Assembly: GCA_009937025.1 (NCBI GenBank)
Contig: JAACDG010000070.1
Coordinates: 1 to 54,769, forward strand
DNA length: 54,769 bases
Reading direction: 5' to 3'
Origin: Methanobacteriota archaeon
GTDB lineage: Archaea > Thermoplasmatota > Poseidoniia > Poseidoniales > Poseidoniaceae
Shown: positions 28,698 to 38,434 of the stretch, one piece after another
Layout: every line of letters begins with the position of its first letter
How positions within the stretch are numbered: the first letter of the stretch is position 1
The notes under the pieces: model-generated
What the model saw: only the letters and a program-made list of their open reading frames with translations
Database searches by the model: none
Told to the model about the DNA's origin: nothing
Made by a program: the position numbers and the translations under genes

Positions 28698-31463
28698 TCA
28701 TTCACGATTCTTAAGGTAATCTTCGCCATACCAAGCCCATTGGTCCATTGTCCAGCCAGCAGGAAGGCCTTCAGGGGGCAAAGGCGGAGTTGATGGGACA
28801 ACGGGAGCGGTGAACTGAACTGGAGCGTTCACGAGAGGAGGACTGTTCAGTGCATTGGATGGACTTCGACGACTCATCAGAGCAAAACCAACGAGCACCA
28901 TGAAAACAACTCCGAAGGCCACCAGAATAAATGTGGTAGGGAAGGACGAATCTTTCGAAGCAAGATGCCGTGAAGCATCCAGTGGGAAAGCGTCTGCTTC
29001 ATCTGACCAACCATCTCCGTCGCCATCAGGGCAACCGATGAGGTCTTGTTGAGAAGTCCCAGCGACTTCAGGACAATCATCACTCATATTCGTGCCGTTT
29101 TGGTCGGGATATCCGTCCTCATCGGAATCTGACCAAAATCGTTCATCGCTCGGGAAGATATCGAGATTATCATCCCAACCATCACCATCTGTATCAGGGC
29201 AGCCTAGACGTTGTTCACTTGAGAGACCAAAAAGTCCAGGGCAAGCATCGGGTAAATCGCCTGTTATTGAATCTCCATAACCATCTTGGTCAGCATCGAG
29301 GTGTTGAGTTGCGTCGTTTGGGAAAGCATCGATGGCATCTGACCATCCATCGCCATCTGTATCAAGACATCCAAAGACATCTTCTGATGAATTTCCTTCA
29401 ATCATTGGACAAGCATCGGGTTGAAATCCATCCGCAGCATCCCCGTAACCATCACCATCTTGGTCAGCATGCTGAGTGCTGTATGTAGTGAAGGCGTCAG
29501 CCCCTGAAGCCACAGTCCAATCCGCATCCGGATTAGACCAACCATCTCCATCTGAATCAATACAGCCAAGGCGGTCTTCTGTAGAGGTGCCTGGAACTGA
29601 TACACAGGAATCACCCTCAAATCCATTGATTTCATCTCCAAAACCATCACCATCAAGGTCGGACCATTGAGTTGCCTCGGCAGGGAATTCATCAACTAAA
29701 TCTGAATAACCGTCGTCATCCCAATCAGCGCAACCTATGAGGGTCCCTGCATCGCTGGTACCAGCATTTACTGGACAGTCATCAATACTGTCGGAAAAGC
29801 CATCATTGTCGTCATCAAGGTCTTCTGAGATATCTTCACAACCGTCTTGGTCGAGGTCATTGGTGGTGGAAGAAAAGAAAGAGGATGGGCTTGTTGGACA
29901 GAGGTCCATTTCGACGGATGAAATACTACAGAACCAAAACCCTTCAGATATTGATGCATCACAAATACGGTCGTTATCATCATCATAGTCTTCTCCAGAA
30001 TCTCTGCAACCATCGAAGTCATAATCGGAGGATGTGGTCGAAGTCCATCCAAGGTCGCCGGTCGCACAATAGTCTACAGAATCAAAAACACCGTCGTTAT
30101 CATCATCGGAGTCTTCGGTGAGGTCGGCACAACCGTCCGTATCATGGTCTGTTGCCGAAGAAGAAATCCAACTCAAATTACCAATATTACAGTCATCGGC
30201 AAGGTCAAGGATACCATCGTCGTCATCATCATCATCACACACATCTCCAAGTGCATCGCCATCGTAATTGGCTTGAGAAGGATTAGCGATCAATGGGCAA
30301 TTATCAACATCATCTCCAATTCCATCTCCATCTTCATCCATAAAGGGGTCGATTCGAACGACTTCATCTTGGCCATTATCGACGTAGTAGAGATGACCAT
30401 TTGGACCAATTTCAAGACCCATTATGGATGATGCTGTGGTTTGAATCGTATCGGCCACTGAAGCACTTTTTCCATCGGAATTCAGGTCATATGCAACGAT
30501 CTTTCCATTACCATTGAGGGAAACAAAGAGTTGGTCGCCATCAAGAGCGATTCCTGAAGGTCGGTTGAGCCCAGAGGCCAAAACACCCCATTCAATTCCA
30601 GTAATGCTTGAATATTCTTCAAGTGGTTCCAATCGTGATGAATCGCTCATGATGTCCTGAGTATTGTATGATGTATCATCGGTATTGACCCATAACACAC
30701 GGTTTGCTCCCGCATCTGCGATGTAAAGAATTCCTGAATCTTGGTCCAAAATCATGTGTCCGGGAACTCCAAAAGAATGTGTGAGCTGAACATCGACATA
30801 TCGACGAACAATTCCATCCGAGTGGTCGTCATAGCCTGTGTCATGGTCCATTTGGAAATCATAATACACGAGTTCCCCGTAATAGCCATCATTGTACCAA
30901 TATTTGTTGGCAGAGTCGTGAGCAATACCAACCCCATATGGAGATTCATGATTCATATCAATATGACTGCCAAGAAGACCATTGCCATTGTTTTGATTTT
31001 CCACCGCAAAGTGATTCAATGAAGATGGCCACAATGTTGGACCCATGAAATTGTTCGGCGCGCCTTGACCGCAAAATGTATTTCGCGTTTCTTGGGCAGA
31101 ACCCCATTGCCAATCGAATTCGGGATGATATGCCCCAAATGCAATTGAACTTACTTCTTCGAGGAAATGATTTCGATTCGAATCTTGACGATTCTGGGAA
31201 GTTTGGTTTTCAAGCCCTGTGTTTTGGACAATCGTTATGCTGTCTGTTGCTCGGTTAGCCACCCATAATTCGTTTGCTCGACCAGGATGGAATTCCAAAT
31301 CACGTGGGTCAGAAAGGGCATCGGAGGAGTCTGCTATGACCACTTCATCGAAGCCTACACCAAATTGAGATACAACCGGTGCATCTTTTGAAGCAAAGGC
31401 ATGTGAAGGAATAGAAAAAAGCAGAAGGCTTAGGAGAATTATGCCGATTTGCTTATTCATCAT
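28698..31463 (-). CDS. Surface protein: NHL/beta-propeller-like region, tandem thrombospondin type-3-like Ca-binding repeats, C-terminal TM and GLPxGWT motif
   Basis: Signal peptide MMNKQIGIILLSLLLFSIPSHAFA; repeats DTDGDGWSDAIDAFPNDATQHLDADQDGYGD...; TM FILVAFGVVFMVLVGFALMS; tail EGLPAGWTMDQWAWYGEDYLKNRE. Confidence 0.88.
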   Translation of the reverse strand: MMNKQIGIILLSLLLFSIPSHAFASKDAPVVSQFGVGFDEVVIADSSDALSDPRDLEFHPGRANELWVANRATDSITIVQNTGLENQTSQNRQDSNRNHFLEEVSSIAFGAYHPEFDWQWGSAQETRNTFCGQGAPNNFMGPTLWPSSLNHFAVENQNNGNGLLGSHIDMNHESPYGVGIAHDSANKYWYNDGYYGELVYYDFQMDHDTGYDDHSDGIVRRYVDVQLTHSFGVPGHMILDQDSGILYIADAGANRVLWVNTDDTSYNTQDIMSDSSRLEPLEEYSSITGIEWGVLASGLNRPSGIALDGDQLFVSLNGNGKIVAYDLNSDGKSASVADTIQTTASSIMGLEIGPNGHLYYVDNGQDEVVRIDPFMDEDGDGIGDDVDNCPLIANPSQANYDGDALGDVCDDDDDDDGILDLADDCNIGNLSWISSSATDHDTDGCADLTEDSDDDNDGVFDSVDYCATGDLGWTSTTSSDYDFDGCRDSGEDYDDDNDRICDASISEGFWFCSISSVEMDLCPTSPSSFFSSTTNDLDQDGCEDISEDLDDDNDGFSDSIDDCPVNAGTSDAGTLIGCADWDDDGYSDLVDEFPAEATQWSDLDGDGFGDEINGFEGDSCVSVPGTSTEDRLGCIDSDGDGWSNPDADWTVASGADAFTTYSTQHADQDGDGYGDAADGFQPDACPMIEGNSSEDVFGCLDTDGDGWSDAIDAFPNDATQHLDADQDGYGDSITGDLPDACPGLFGLSSEQRLGCPDTDGDGWDDNLDIFPSDERFWSDSDEDGYPDQNGTNMSDDCPEVAGTSQQDLIGCPDGDGDGWSDEADAFPLDASRHLASKDSSFPTTFILVAFGVVFMVLVGFALMSRRSPSNALNSPPLVNAPVQFTAPVVPSTPPLPPEGLPAGWTMDQWAWYGEDYLKNRE
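28990..30345 (-). repeat. Coding tandem array of TSP type-3-like DxDxDGxxD repeats
   Basis: Repeated minus-strand codons for D(T/S)DGDGW(S/D)D..D.FP.D and D.DQDG(Y/W)GD; each unit ends ..CP...G.S...RLGC. Confidence 0.85.
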
Positions 31464-31636
31464 GTCAATCCGAAAATGCACTGTGCTTTGATACCTTTCA
31501 TTATTAAATCTAAATGACATCAATAACAATCCTTCCAAAGAGACTACTTCCGACCCCATTCACATTGGAATTCTCGCTAATAATTGATTGAAAGTAGGGG
31601 ACGAAACTTTAACTAAAACTCTTCTCCGAAGTATAT

Positions 31637-32248
31637 ATGAAGTTATCAATGAAGATTTTTATTGTATCTTCAGCTCTTTCCTTTTTGCTCTCGAGTATAG
31701 GAATGGTATTACTTGTTTCATTCGCTTCTGAAGAAGAAAATATCGCAGTATCAGGCTCAGCACCTGGTGAACTCCGCTTTGAAGGTTCAACATTCCAATA
31801 TTATGACATCTATGCTGAGGATGCAGAGATTTCTATCGAGTTAGGCAATTTTAGTTACGACTCTCAATACACCTATGTCAAGATGTGCACTGTTGAGGAT
31901 GAACAAGTTCCTGCGTGTGGTTCGATGAAGGGCTCACAAACATTTGTAGGGACACTTACTGTGGGTGCAGGGGATAATGGAATTCTTGTATTGAACCTTG
32001 AAGGAAGTGGCGAAGTTAGTATTGTCGAAACTTCTGTCGGAAGTATTGCTGGAATAATGCTATTGCTTTGTGGGGGATTCTGTTTCTTCCCGCTTCTGGT
32101 CTTGATTTCAGCAATAAAGGCCTTCAGTGGTGATTCAGAGAAGCAAGTCGTTGCAGTTGAGCAAGATTCGGAAACCGAACAGTTGGAACCTGAGGATGAG
32201 GTTTCCGAATCACACAAAACCAATTTTCCGACAAATGCTCAAAAATGA
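31637..32248 (+). CDS. Small two-TM membrane protein of unknown function
   Basis: TM near the N-terminus (FIVSSALSFLLSSIGMVLLVSF) and in the C-terminal third (IAGIMLLLCGGFCFFPLLVLI). Confidence 0.65.
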   Translation: MKLSMKIFIVSSALSFLLSSIGMVLLVSFASEEENIAVSGSAPGELRFEGSTFQYYDIYAEDAEISIELGNFSYDSQYTYVKMCTVEDEQVPACGSMKGSQTFVGTLTVGAGDNGILVLNLEGSGEVSIVETSVGSIAGIMLLLCGGFCFFPLLVLISAIKAFSGDSEKQVVAVEQDSETEQLEPEDEVSESHKTNFPTNAQK

Positions 32249-32267
32249 ATGAACCATCAGTGAAACA

Positions 32268-33404
32268 TTAATTTCGACGCTCTTTAGCATCGTCTTTTAT
32301 TCGTTCAAGAAGGTCTTTAGGAGCGAGAACTTCTTTCAATTCTTGAAGAGATTTCTTTGATTTCTTATCGACCTTTTTCGGCATATGTAATTTGAGAAGA
32401 ACAATGACATCACCACGTCCGGAACCTCTGCTACGAGGCAATCCGCGCTTTTTGATTTCAATTGTGTCTCCCGAATTCGAATATGGAGGGATTTTGACAA
32501 TCAAGTCTTTGCCATCGATATGCTCGAGGTTCACACTTGACCCAAGTACCAAGTCGGAATAACCAAGAGGCAGAGACATGATTAAATCAGAATTCGAACG
32601 TTCGAACCATTGATGCTGGTCAACATCGATTTCGATGAAAAGGTCTCCATCCTCTCCTTTGCCATTTGGTGCTGGTTCACCTTTCCCACGCATGCGAAGA
32701 CGGGTTCCTGCTTCAGCACCTGCTGGAATATTGAATCGTAATGTAGATGTTTTGATTTCTTTTCCGTTGCCACGGCAAGGGCTGCACCGCTCAACAATTT
32801 GATGTCCTGTACCATCGCATGTTGGGCAATCACGAACGACATCTTGAACGAAGGGTCCAACTTGTCGCCTCATTCGAACTCGACCTTGCCCACTGCAATC
32901 ACCACAGTCAGAAATTGCTCCATCTTTGGCTCCAGTCCCTGCACAGAGAGTGCAAGCCACAGGTAATTCAACTTCCACTTCTTCAGTGCTTCCTCGGTAG
33001 ATTCTCTCTAAATCCACTGTATGGAACATCCGAATATCGCTGCCTCGGCGTCGAGAACGACGCCCTCCGCCACCACCACCGCCAAATATATTTGAAAAGA
33101 AATCCCCTCCAAGTATATCTTCAAGATTGATATTGAAGCCTCCGCCTCCAAATCCTCCGAACGGTGAACCTGAAGGTCCGCTGTGTCCAAATCGGTCGTA
33201 TTGAGCGCGCTTTTCGTCATCAGAAAGAACAGCATAGGCTTCTTGAATTTCCTTAAACATATCCTCAGCATTATCTTCTTCGCTTCGGTCGGGATGGTAC
33301 TTCCGGGCGAGGCTGCGGAACGCATTTTTCAGATCAGATGAAGTCGCATCTTTGGCGACACCTAAGACCTCATAATAATCCCGCTTTTCCGACATTGCAC
33401 TCAC
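32268..33404 (-). CDS. dnaJ: DnaJ (Hsp40) co-chaperone
   Basis: J domain YYEVLGVAKDATSSDLKNAFRSLARKYHPDRS; G/F region; four CxxCxGxG-type zinc motifs (CTLCAGTG, CGDCSGQG, CPTCDGTG, CSPCRGNG). Confidence 0.96.
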   Translation of the reverse strand: MSAMSEKRDYYEVLGVAKDATSSDLKNAFRSLARKYHPDRSEEDNAEDMFKEIQEAYAVLSDDEKRAQYDRFGHSGPSGSPFGGFGGGGFNINLEDILGGDFFSNIFGGGGGGGRRSRRRGSDIRMFHTVDLERIYRGSTEEVEVELPVACTLCAGTGAKDGAISDCGDCSGQGRVRMRRQVGPFVQDVVRDCPTCDGTGHQIVERCSPCRGNGKEIKTSTLRFNIPAGAEAGTRLRMRGKGEPAPNGKGEDGDLFIEIDVDQHQWFERSNSDLIMSLPLGYSDLVLGSSVNLEHIDGKDLIVKIPPYSNSGDTIEIKKRGLPRSRGSGRGDVIVLLKLHMPKKVDKKSKKSLQELKEVLAPKDLLERIKDDAKERRN

Positions 33405-33462
33405 CGAACAAAACGAGGGGATTCAACGACCTCTTTGAACATCTCGCATGAAAACACTCTTC

Positions 33463-34440
33463 TCACGCATCAAGGCCGCATTGAAGACAAAATGGTTCAG
33501 ACTGAGGAATTGCGGCATTACAACCCCGACATAACGTGCCAGTTGGTGATTGAATCACTTCAGTTGGTTGTGTTGTTTCAAATTGAGGAACCGAAATCAT
33601 AGCCATGGATTCGATGCTTTCAGAAGAGTTTTCAGCAGGTGAATTCGAATCCCACGCATAGGTTTTGGCAATTTCGGATTGAGATTCAGTGGCAACAGCA
33701 ACTTCCGTTTCCGACATGACGGAGTCAATCCCACCATCATCACTCATCGAGGTGATTTTCAATTCAACATCATTACGGGGCGTCTCGGTTCTCATTGGAG
33801 CGACCGGTCGTTGAGCGATAACAGGGTCTGCATTTGCTGCAGCCCGTAGACTTGCTCGTCGCTTTTCTTCACGTCGTTCGACTGAATCTCCTCGGCCGAA
33901 TATTCGATTTATTGCATCGAGGAAGGAGTCCATCGGTGAGTTCTTTCGCGTCGCTCCAATGGTTGAATCAACAAATTCGTCATCAAAAGTTTCATCACCG
34001 GAAATCCTGCGATTCGCCTTACGGATGCGTTCTGATTCAAGCAGAAGGTCAACTTCGACTTTCTCATCTTCATCAAGTTCGAGTTCTGGTGATTCTTTAT
34101 CAAATGATGAAACCTGTTGCTGAAGGGCTCTTTCACCCTCTGGACTGAGATTACTGTCAAGAGGAACATTGGTTTGCCAAACTCCATCTTCTTCCGCCTG
34201 GTATACTTTTTTCATCGATTTCATTGCTTTCGAACGATGAAATTCATGGTCGCGAACAGTACGGGTTTTTCGAAACAAAACTACGCCGATTACCAAGCCA
34301 ATTCCATACCAGCCATACATGAGGTTCGGTTCAATCTCAAACATTTTTTTAAGTGGAGTAACTGTAAAATGTGTTACGCCCATGAGGAGTAAAGGCAAGA
34401 CTGCAACGCCTCGAGCAATTACAGTACGTTCTGATGCCAT
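33463..34440 (-). CDS. Membrane protein with N-terminal TM helices, disordered linker and C-terminal zinc ribbon
   Basis: MASERTVIARGVAVLPLLLMGVTHF...YGWYGIGLVIGVVLF; ends TLCRGCNAAIPQSEPFCLQCGLDA. Confidence 0.7.
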   Translation of the reverse strand: MASERTVIARGVAVLPLLLMGVTHFTVTPLKKMFEIEPNLMYGWYGIGLVIGVVLFRKTRTVRDHEFHRSKAMKSMKKVYQAEEDGVWQTNVPLDSNLSPEGERALQQQVSSFDKESPELELDEDEKVEVDLLLESERIRKANRRISGDETFDDEFVDSTIGATRKNSPMDSFLDAINRIFGRGDSVERREEKRRASLRAAANADPVIAQRPVAPMRTETPRNDVELKITSMSDDGGIDSVMSETEVAVATESQSEIAKTYAWDSNSPAENSSESIESMAMISVPQFETTQPTEVIQSPTGTLCRGCNAAIPQSEPFCLQCGLDA

Positions 34441-34503
34441 AATACTCATCCCTCGCTCTAATCCGATACTCAAGTATGTTGTCATCCATTGTACGAATCA
34501 ATA

Positions 34504-35535
34504 TCATCGGTCTTTAGGTGCTCGACCTTTTCGGAGAAGTCCATCGATTAGCCCTATCGAAAAACTGGAATGAAGCATGAAGAGACAAAGCGGCACACCG
34601 GCAAGAGAGGATATGTGTTTTGAAAAAAGACTACATCGGACCCCTTCGAAGAGGAGTACTGCAGCATAACAACCCGGAAGGAGCAAAGCAAAGGTTGGTT
34701 GAAAAAAAGAAAATGCAAGTGTTGCTAACAATCCGAACCACGGCAAAAACTCTCTCCAACTGATTCGCTTGGGATGTTTTCTTAAAATTTTCATCCGCCA
34801 AAAACCATATCTATGGCCCATTTTCCACCACTTCATAAGACCCGAACGCTTTACCATATGCACCGAAGTAGCAGGTGTACGATGCAGTGCGAAACCCGCC
34901 TCAATAAGACGCATAGAAAGGTCGCTATCTTGACTCGTAATGTACGTTGTATCCCAACCACCTATCTGTTCCAATGCCGAACGGGAATGCATGGCAAAAG
35001 CAGGGGTATTTGTCGGCCCCGAAGCGGTGAAGTTGTCAAATTGCCCACTCCCACTTCCTAAAGGCGAGGAAAGTGTTCCTTCAATCCATGATTCGACCAT
35101 CCCATGGTCTCCTTTTCGGGGTTTGACGCGTGTTCCAACAGCTGCTAATGGAGCAGTTGATGAAGATTCAATACGTTTCCATTCCTCCATACGTATTTCT
35201 AAATGGTCTGCATCAACTGTCGAATGGCCAATCAGTTCCACGGTGAACTGGACCGAATCAGGAAGGAGTGAAAGTGCCAAATTCCGTGCGTCAGCAACAT
35301 ATTTTTGAGGGTTTGAATGCAACTCAATAACTGGTCCGTTAACCTTTTTACTTCGTTTAATGGCTTTGGATACTTCGACTTGAGTTGTATCGGTAGACCC
35401 ACCATCCAATACCAACACGATATGTTGTTCTGCTGGCAAAGTTTGAGCAATGAGCGAATCTAAACATTCCCCGATATGCGATGCTTCATTGAAGACCGGA
35501 ATAACCGATGCTATCAACGGCTGTCCATCACTCAT
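34504..35535 (-). CDS. Glycosyltransferase family 2
   Basis: ASVIPVFNEASHIGECLDSLIAQTLPAEQHIVLVLDGGSTDTT; C-terminal hydrophobic segments. Confidence 0.9.
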   Translation of the reverse strand: MSDGQPLIASVIPVFNEASHIGECLDSLIAQTLPAEQHIVLVLDGGSTDTTQVEVSKAIKRSKKVNGPVIELHSNPQKYVADARNLALSLLPDSVQFTVELIGHSTVDADHLEIRMEEWKRIESSSTAPLAAVGTRVKPRKGDHGMVESWIEGTLSSPLGSGSGQFDNFTASGPTNTPAFAMHSRSALEQIGGWDTTYITSQDSDLSMRLIEAGFALHRTPATSVHMVKRSGLMKWWKMGHRYGFWRMKILRKHPKRISWREFLPWFGLLATLAFSFFQPTFALLLPGCYAAVLLFEGVRCSLFSKHISSLAGVPLCLFMLHSSFSIGLIDGLLRKGRAPKDR

Positions 35536-35600
35536 AGTCTTGCCAACATGGCTTTGACTTTCACCTCTTCGCCCCTTTTCTCGAAGAAAGGCATGTTCAT

Positions 35601-36140
35601 GTGCAAGTGATGGCTGGCGAGTTCATGCAAGAGCCTATGCTTCGCCTCAACGGTGTTAATGAAAACTTGCGTATCCTCATAGAAACGGTATTAGAAGGCG
35701 CAGACTCCCCACAAAAAGTAAAGGGAGCCCTCCTCGAGATTTTTCCTGAATTCCCTTTTGGAAAAGAATCCGCTGAACCCATGCTCGGAAAGGCGAGCAA
35801 TGAGACCTGGTCCGGTGAGAAGGTCTCCCTTGAGACCTTTCTGAAATTACTCCATGACCAAAGAATTCTCGATACAGCATTGGATGCAATGACGGTAAAT
35901 TTTGATGGCAAGAAAACTCAATTCAGTCTCCTACGACAAGCGGCCATTGTTGGGAAAGTTGCTTTCCCTTTGTCAAATGAACAACCACTTGGTGGAGTCA
36001 TAACCATCACCTTACAAGGTGAAAATCTCGCTGATTGGCTTGAAGCAGCGACATGGCATAAGGGACGAGATATCGCCCCACGTTCAATTAAGGATGAACA
36101 TTCAATGGACGAAGATGGTGAAGCAGTCACATGGTTGTAG
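35601..36140 (+). CDS. Uncharacterised protein
   Basis: 179-aa ORF fills the divergent/convergent gap with coding-like composition; no family recognised. Confidence 0.6.
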   Translation: MQVMAGEFMQEPMLRLNGVNENLRILIETVLEGADSPQKVKGALLEIFPEFPFGKESAEPMLGKASNETWSGEKVSLETFLKLLHDQRILDTALDAMTVNFDGKKTQFSLLRQAAIVGKVAFPLSNEQPLGGVITITLQGENLADWLEAATWHKGRDIAPRSIKDEHSMDEDGEAVTWL

Positions 36141-37173
36141 ACAGGTAATCTGTTTGTTTCATCCATTCGACAACTGCTCGGTCATTTCCGAGCCAATCAA
36201 TGGGCAATGACTCAGAGAGCGTCCTCCATGCAATTGCATCGTGTGCAGTCCACTCAGCCTTGTTCTCGAAATTTGGTTGTTCACCAAGAAATGATGTTGG
36301 TAAAATGTGAAGAGAAATGTCGATGTGTTCAAGTGCGTGGTACCAAGTTCCAACAGGATGTTTACACACAACATGCCATCCAAACTCTTCCTTCATCTCA
36401 CGCTCTAATGCCTGAATCATAGACTCATCACCCTCGATTTTCCCTCCAGGGAATTCCCATTTACCAGCATGGCTCTGATTCGGTGCGCGTCGAGCAACAA
36501 AGTAGTGTTCATTACGAGTTATGAGGGCGCCGGCAACAGATAGAACTGGCCTGAACATCATTCTTTGTAGGACTTCATGAACAAAAGAAAGAGCAGAGGG
36601 AAGGGGACAATTTTCATGCGAAGGAAGATGGAGGAAAAAACATGGAGTGGTCAACTCGTCATGTACTGCTGTTTCGGCAAGAGCCGAAAGGGTTCGATAC
36701 AGCGTTTCGTTGCAGAGGAAGGTTCCAGCGTCAGTTGAAATCTCACACTCAATTGGCCAAGTCCGCGTCATCCACGATTTTATCGGGGCTTTGACCGAAA
36801 GGTCTCCCTGCCCAGTGATTTCTTGTTCGAGGATTTGTCGACCGCTGTTGTCAGGTATTCGCATTTCAATTCGGTCTTGGGCACGTGTTTCCAATCTGGG
36901 TATCGTACAGGTTTCACACAACCCAACATGAAGAATTGCATCCCATTCTATCCCCTGCTGAATCGAGGTAGAAATTTCAACCGAACCTGGCTGATCGACT
37001 GTGAGAATACGTGTGTCGATTGAGGCATCAAGTGGTTCGACACTGTGCTCACGGATATCTGACCATGGGTCATTCAACAGAAGGCGGTCTGGTAATGCTT
37101 CAACCAGTTCGCTGGAAATATTCCGAAGATGCCCTCCAAACGGCTCAAAACCGGTCACCAATATCCGAACCAT
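36127..37173 (-). CDS. Fusion: N-terminal pyroglutamyl-peptidase I (Pcp/C15) plus C-terminal Nudix (MutT-like) hydrolase
   Basis: Pcp: ILVTGFEPFGGH, RLETRAQDRIEMRIPDN, STDAGTFLCNETLY, FFLHLPSHENCP. Nudix box GKIEGDESMIQALEREMKEEFGW fits GX5EX7REUXEEXGU. Confidence 0.85.
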   Translation of the reverse strand: MVRILVTGFEPFGGHLRNISSELVEALPDRLLLNDPWSDIREHSVEPLDASIDTRILTVDQPGSVEISTSIQQGIEWDAILHVGLCETCTIPRLETRAQDRIEMRIPDNSGRQILEQEITGQGDLSVKAPIKSWMTRTWPIECEISTDAGTFLCNETLYRTLSALAETAVHDELTTPCFFLHLPSHENCPLPSALSFVHEVLQRMMFRPVLSVAGALITRNEHYFVARRAPNQSHAGKWEFPGGKIEGDESMIQALEREMKEEFGWHVVCKHPVGTWYHALEHIDISLHILPTSFLGEQPNFENKAEWTAHDAIAWRTLSESLPIDWLGNDRAVVEWMKQTDYLSTTM

Positions 37174-37267
37174 GGTACTGCCTTGCCGAGGGGGTTTTTG
37201 ATACCCTTGCCGCTTGACCTCCCGTCATGTTGACAAATAAGGACCAACACGACAGTCTGCGGGGGGC

Positions 37268-37609
37268 ATGGAAATAGAATCTGAATTGACCGTTACTCTT
37301 CCCGCTGAAGAGAAGAGCGGGGTACTTGAATGGCGACCCATTCGATTAGTACGAGCTATCTGGAAAGAAATCACATTTGGAGTAGGGGCATGGGGAACAT
37401 TACGTCCGTTGATAACTGCACTTCTTGCTGCGGTTCCATTCCTTTTCCTTGGCCAACATTTTAATCGTCAACATCGCAGAGGATTTGACTGGACATTACT
37501 GCAAATACCCCTTGCCTTAACGGTCGTTCTTTGGGTGGGGTTGTGGGGCTATTCCATTTTTGATGCGTGGAAAGAAGCAACACAAAAAGTAGCTGCGCAA
37601 CAGGATTAA
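37268..37609 (+). CDS. Small two-TM membrane protein of unknown function
   Basis: LRPLITALLAAVPFLFLGQHF and LLQIPLALTVVLWVGLWGYSIF hydrophobic segments; shares TTAA stop with the convergent neighbour. Confidence 0.6.
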   Translation: MEIESELTVTLPAEEKSGVLEWRPIRLVRAIWKEITFGVGAWGTLRPLITALLAAVPFLFLGQHFNRQHRRGFDWTLLQIPLALTVVLWVGLWGYSIFDAWKEATQKVAAQQD

Positions 37610-38397
37610 GGCCGCCATAACTGGTCTGTACATGGAATTGAACCGTCTGCTAAACCTTGTAAATCCTGTTTATCATTAATGTCAAATTCAGTTGGTAAAT
37701 CATTGTCAAAGAAATTTGCGATGCTTGAAGATTCAACAGCCCAGTACATCACTGAATCTTCATTATTCGAATGGTGTGGATGTTCGCTGTCTTCATGGTC
37801 AACTGGTGAAGTATAGACTATATTCACCAAGCCCAAGAGATGTCCAATCTCATGAACAAGAACGCTGTTTTCGATTTTTTCTGCAGATGGCCTCCGAAAA
37901 ATATTCTCGGCATCGTCGATTGAATCTTTGAAGATCGAAACGGTTGATGCATCAACAGCCACACCAAGAACACTTGAATCCTCATATGTGCCTGCAGGGA
38001 ATATGGCTTGCCAATACAGTGTTGAACCTTCTCTTGGGTCATTCGCTTTTTCATCCCAACTCATCGTACGGACATCTTCAGAACTCCATACTGCATCGTT
38101 TTCGAAATTTGTTTCAGTGAACACAAAGTCAATGCCCTGAGGTTTATCGCAGACGGATTCCAATCGTTGTTTTAGCAAATCTGTCGAAGAAGTTTCAGGT
38201 CTGTATCCGGGTTCGTAATCGATTTCTACAACCATTGAGGTATAGGTTGAGTCATCAAGGCAAGCCAATGTCAAGCCGCCGGGAATTCCGTGATTTAATC
38301 CCAAATCCCCAAGGTCATCTACTCCCAAACAACCGGAAAGTGTAGGTGTAAGGAGGACTGTGATGATTGCTAAACAGACATGGACGCCTCTCTTCAT
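37606..38397 (-). CDS. Predicted secreted lipoprotein, metzincin-type metallopeptidase
   Basis: Lipobox-like N-terminus VCLAIITVLLTPTLSGCLG; zinc motif VLVHEIGHLLGLVN followed by Met-turn-like SVMYW. Confidence 0.75.
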   Translation of the reverse strand: MKRGVHVCLAIITVLLTPTLSGCLGVDDLGDLGLNHGIPGGLTLACLDDSTYTSMVVEIDYEPGYRPETSSTDLLKQRLESVCDKPQGIDFVFTETNFENDAVWSSEDVRTMSWDEKANDPREGSTLYWQAIFPAGTYEDSSVLGVAVDASTVSIFKDSIDDAENIFRRPSAEKIENSVLVHEIGHLLGLVNIVYTSPVDHEDSEHPHHSNNEDSVMYWAVESSSIANFFDNDLPTEFDINDKQDLQGLADGSIPCTDQLWRP

Positions 38398-38434
38398 GGT
38401 ATGCGGTAGAGGTGGTTATTTTCAAACCCACTGT

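Noticed and set aside
28477-28701. 74-aa ORF overlapping the stop of the NHL/TSP3 gene by ATGA
   Set aside because: Composition not convincingly coding and alternative frames are equally open; could be a decayed gene remnant, but unsupported.
28855-30431. Series of + strand ORFs and repeat spacing resembling an array
   Set aside because: These are antisense shadows of the tandem TSP3 coding repeats; units are degenerate and in frame, so not CRISPR.
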